From Betaproteobacteria bacterium (GTDB lineage: Bacteria > Pseudomonadota > Gammaproteobacteria > Burkholderiales > Rhodocyclaceae): 8,251 bases of DNA. Positions within the stretch are counted from its first letter, which is position 1, and the number at the start of each line of letters is the position of its first letter. Below, piece by piece: positions 5,766-8,251 of the stretch. The notes beneath the pieces were generated by a model. The model did no database searches. It saw nothing but the letters and a program-made list of their open reading frames with translations, and was not told where the DNA came from. The position numbers and the translations under genes were made by a program. The stretch is taken from assembly GCA_020047725.1 (NCBI GenBank), contig JAIFNM010000117.1, positions 1 to 8,251 on the forward strand, in the 5' to 3' direction.

Positions 5766-6031
5766 ATACGAACTGCGTATCAGTTAATAGTTACGGTTAG
5801 AAAATCTGAACGACATGCTCCCAGATTTTGCAGAGTCTGTGTATCCGTAGTTTATGCCGAATTCGGCGGGAAATACGGATCGGTTCATCGACAGGCTATG
5901 GAAACCCGTCACCAAGGCAGGCTGGATACCTCATGGATAGGAAATCTTCAAGCCTATGCCTTGGAGACTGTCATAAACAGTGGCTTCTGCGGCATATGTC
6001 TTGCAGACCGCCAGTCGGCGCGGGTTGCAGG
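5765..6031. other. Non-coding, hairpin-rich intergenic stretch between the sensor kinase and the porin operon
   Basis: No credible gene is seen. Consecutive inverted repeats are: 5765-5770/5776-5781 (GATACG/CGTATC); 5801-5808/5822-5829 (AAAATCTG/CAGATTTT); a 38-bp imperfect palindrome 5843-5880 with a perfect 12-bp core at 5856-5867; 5890-5895/5905-5910 with one mismatch; 5912-5923/5951-5964, 12 pairs with a 2-base bulge; 5967-5971/5977-5981 (ACTGT/ACAGT); and a small CGCC/GGCG stem near 6010-6021. On the minus strand TTCAGA (5810-5805) and TATTAA (5789-5784) with a 15-base spacer could be a weak porin promoter. The region could be a structured leader, a small RNA on either strand, a set of operator sites, or an old mobile-element remnant. 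I do not recognise a known riboswitch or RNA family in it. Confidence 0.5.
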
Positions 6032-8251
6032 CTATTGCAACTTTTCGTCGCGCTCCAGCCACTTCAGCACGATCGAGAAAAGCATGTCGGGTTCGATGGG
6101 TTTGACCAGGAAGTCATTCATCCCGGCTTCGAAGCAGCGGGCCTTGTCTTCGGCGAAGGCATTGGCGGTCATGGCCAGGATGGGTGTGGCGCGGTGGCCT
6201 GGAAGCTGGCGGATTTGCTGCGTTGCCCCAAGACCGTTCAGATTGGGCATCTGCATGTCCATGATGATGAGCGCGTAGTCTTTTTCGCTTGCCCGGCGAA
6301 CGGCCACGATGCCATCTTCAGCCGTGTCAACCAGCATGTCTGCCTCTTCCAGGAGAAACCGGGTGACCGCCAGGTTCATCGGTTCGTCGTCAACGAGCAG
6401 AATGCGGCGGCCGGAATGGCGCTCGCGGATCAGCTTTTCGGCATTGGAGGCCATGATCGGCAGCGAACTCTCGTCCGGTTGTCCTCTCTTTTTCAGCCGG
6501 GCCGTGAACCAGAAAGTGCTGCCGACATTGGGCGTGCTGCAAATGCCGACGTCGCCGTTCATCAATTCAGCCAGACGGCGGGTAATCGCCAGTCCCAGCC
6601 CGCTGCCACCGTACTTTCGAGTGGTCGAGCTGTCGGCCTGTTCGAAACTGCTGAAGAGACGGGGGTGTGTTTCGGGCGGGATGCCGATGCCTTGATCCTG
6701 AACCTCGAAGCGGACCAGCATCGACTCGTCGCTGTCCTCCTGTACGATGGCGCGCAAGCTTACCGTGCCGGCTTCGGAGAACTTGATGGCGTTGGTCGCG
6801 TAGTTGAGCACGGCCTGCTGCAGCCGGGTCGGGTCACCCAGCAGATCAGAGGGGAAGGCGTCGGCCTCGATAACGATGCTAATGCCCTTGGCCTGTGCCC
6901 GCTCGGTCATGATCGAGCGGACGTTGTCGAGCAGCGTCGGAATGGTGACACTAGCCTCTTCGATAACGAATTTTCCAGCCTCGATTTTCGAGAGATCGAG
7001 GATGTTGGTGATGATGCCGAGCAGGTGCTGGCTGGCGACGTCGATCTTGTCCAGCCGTTCGACTTGCGTTGGCGTGAGATCGCTGCGGCGCAGGATGTGC
7101 GCCATGCCGAGAATGGCGTTCATTGGCGTGCGGATTTCGTGGCTCATGTTGGCCAGGAAGGCGCTCTTGGCCAGGTTGGCGGCTTCGGCGGCTTCCTTGG
7201 CTTTCGCCAGTTCAACCGTGCGCGACGAAACGAGATCTTCGAGATGGTGACGATGCTCTTCCAGTTCGGCTTCTGACTGCTTGCGCGCAGTGATGTTGCG
7301 AGCCGAACCGACGGTACCGATAACGGCGCCATTGTTGTCAATGAACGGTGCCTTATGCACGTCAAGGACAGTGAAGTTACCGAGGATCGTGCCGTGTTCT
7401 TCAAATATCGACGGCTTGCCGCGGTCAATGGTGACTTGGTCGCTATCCTCGCAAAGTTCGCCAAAGGTGTACCAGTGCGTATTTTCAGGGTGCGCCGCAC
7501 GCTCGCGATCAGCAAAAAACTGGCCGGTCTTGCCGATGGGTTCCTTTGAATCGGCTGCATTGAGAAAGTCGCTACTGGCCTGGTTCGAGAAGATGTAGCG
7601 CTTTTCAAGATCCTTGGCCCAGATCATGTCCGGCACGTTGTCACACATCAGGCGCAACAGAGAGGCCAGGCGGCGCGATTGCTCCTCGCTCTCGCGCAGC
7701 GCTTCATCCTTCAGTTTGCGTTCCGTAATGTCGCGGGAAACACCAAAGGTCCCGACGATTTCGCCCTTTTCGTTGCGCAGAGGGGCTTTGATGGTCGAGA
7801 TCCAGCTGTCGGGCTTGTCGGGCCAGGTTTTCTTTTCCTCCATCGTTATCAGCCGGTCGGAGCGGATGATGTTCATTTCATCCTGACGCGCCCGTTCCGC
7901 ATCGTCCTCAAGGAAATAGTCGAAATCGCTCTTGCCTACCGCTTCAGCAGGATCATTCAAACCGAGCGCGTTACTATGGGACTTGCTCATTCGGATAAAA
8001 CGACTGTCGCAATCCTTGAAGTAGACCAGATCCGGCACATTGTTCATCAGTGCGCGCATCAAATACTGCTCATGGGCCAGCGCCTCTTCAGCCTGTTTGC
8101 GCTCGGTAATGAAACGCGCCTGCTGGACATTGTGGAAGGCGGTCGTGGAGAGCTGGTTGGCGAGCATGAAGAATGATCGGGCAATCACTTCAAAGCGCTC
8201 TCTCGACATTGAGGGTACGGCCTCGAAGGCCTCCATGAAGCTCTCTTCCTC
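6032..8251 (-). CDS. Hybrid sensor histidine kinase, PocR-PAS-PAS-HisKA-HATPase-receiver (N-terminus outside window)
   Basis: The frame is open to the window edge: codons EEESF precede the internal Met at 8236, and the first visible 50 residues (EAFEAVP-MSRERFE, then FFMLANQLS) look like the end of a PocR ligand-binding domain, so the true start lies beyond. Numbering from that Met: two PAS domains (about 51-172 and 183-318, each ending in DITERK or NITARK), a coiled linker 319-350, HisKA with phospho-acceptor H366 in MSHEIRTPMN, HATPase with N478/N482, DQGIGIP (514-520) and GGSGLGL (543-549), then a receiver with D616/D617, phospho-acceptor D660, T690 and K712. All catalytic residues are present. 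No membrane segment is seen, so it is probably cytosolic. There is no output or HPt domain and no partner regulator nearby; the phosphorelay partner must be elsewhere. PocR domains are thought to bind small organic molecules; the ligand here is unknown. Confidence 0.94.
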   Translation of the reverse strand, partial: EEESFMEAFEAVPSMSRERFEVIARSFFMLANQLSTTAFHNVQQARFITERKQAEEALAHEQYLMRALMNNVPDLVYFKDCDSRFIRMSKSHSNALGLNDPAEAVGKSDFDYFLEDDAERARQDEMNIIRSDRLITMEEKKTWPDKPDSWISTIKAPLRNEKGEIVGTFGVSRDITERKLKDEALRESEEQSRRLASLLRLMCDNVPDMIWAKDLEKRYIFSNQASSDFLNAADSKEPIGKTGQFFADRERAAHPENTHWYTFGELCEDSDQVTIDRGKPSIFEEHGTILGNFTVLDVHKAPFIDNNGAVIGTVGSARNITARKQSEAELEEHRHHLEDLVSSRTVELAKAKEAAEAANLAKSAFLANMSHEIRTPMNAILGMAHILRRSDLTPTQVERLDKIDVASQHLLGIITNILDLSKIEAGKFVIEEASVTIPTLLDNVRSIMTERAQAKGISIVIEADAFPSDLLGDPTRLQQAVLNYATNAIKFSEAGTVSLRAIVQEDSDESMLVRFEVQDQGIGIPPETHPRLFSSFEQADSSTTRKYGGSGLGLAITRRLAELMNGDVGICSTPNVGSTFWFTARLKKRGQPDESSLPIMASNAEKLIRERHSGRRILLVDDEPMNLAVTRFLLEEADMLVDTAEDGIVAVRRASEKDYALIIMDMQMPNLNGLGATQQIRQLPGHRATPILAMTANAFAEDKARCFEAGMNDFLVKPIEPDMLFSIVLKWLERDEKLQ

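Noticed and set aside
5801..5829. Rho-independent terminator for the sensor kinase
   Set aside because: The AAAATCTG/CAGATTTT stem is AT-rich with a 13-base loop, lacks a GC-rich stem followed by a T-run, and is about 200 bases past the kinase stop codon.
5653..6031. A c-di-GMP riboswitch (GEMM type) in front of the porin/c-di-GMP operon
   Set aside because: I compared both strands with the remembered consensus (a GGCAAACC-like segment, GACGCAAAGC, and a GGGTTACC-like end). Only loose fragments such as GGAAACCC are present, not the ordered set.
5828..7276. A 482-codon open frame on the plus strand
   Set aside because: Most of it is antisense to the hybrid kinase, whose catalytic motifs are intact. 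Its first part crosses the hairpin-rich region and shows no protein family features.

Overview
The window looks like a chromosomal piece of a Gram-negative, GC-rich betaproteobacterium. The Rhodocyclales (Dechloromonas/Azonexus/Accumulibacter type) are my best guess. That rests on the protein sequences of the Rnf subunits, an outer-membrane porin, the heavy signalling content and the style of the intergenic palindromes; it is an inference, not a database result. Every gene I can support lies on the minus strand, so transcription runs from high to low coordinates. Long open frames on the plus strand are antisense shadows.

Reading in the direction of transcription: (1) 8251-6032 is most of a soluble hybrid sensor kinase (end of a PocR-type ligand domain, two PAS domains, HisKA, HATPase, receiver). 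Its N-terminus lies outside the window. (2) 6031-5653 is a non-coding stretch of about 380 bp with an unusual density of inverted repeats, including a REP-like 24-bp hairpin in front of the porin gene. (3) 5652-1483 is a tight three-gene operon: an outer-membrane porin, a short PstS-like periplasmic binding protein, and a membrane-bound HAMP-PAS-GGDEF-EAL cyclic-di-GMP enzyme. The gaps are 4 and 5 bp. (4) 1482-1300 is an intergenic region with a plausible promoter for the next unit. (5) 1299-1 is the start of an rnf operon: rnfA and rnfB overlap by one base, then a 116-bp gap almost filled by a long inverted repeat, then the first 18 codons of rnfC.

The Rnf proteins form a membrane complex that moves electrons between ferredoxin and NAD(H), coupled to ion flux. 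The middle operon reads as an envelope-sensing unit: the porin admits a solute, the small periplasmic protein may bind it, and the membrane enzyme may turn that signal into a change in c-di-GMP. This link is inferred from gene order, tight spacing and localisation signals. The GGDEF domain departs from consensus at several positions while the EAL domain keeps its key motifs, so net phosphodiesterase activity is more likely than synthesis.

The least explained parts are the hairpin-rich leader region at 5691-6031, the inverted repeat inserted between rnfB and rnfC, and the possible sensory role of the porin/binding-protein/c-di-GMP operon. No CRISPR array, tRNA, rRNA, insertion sequence or phage gene was seen.
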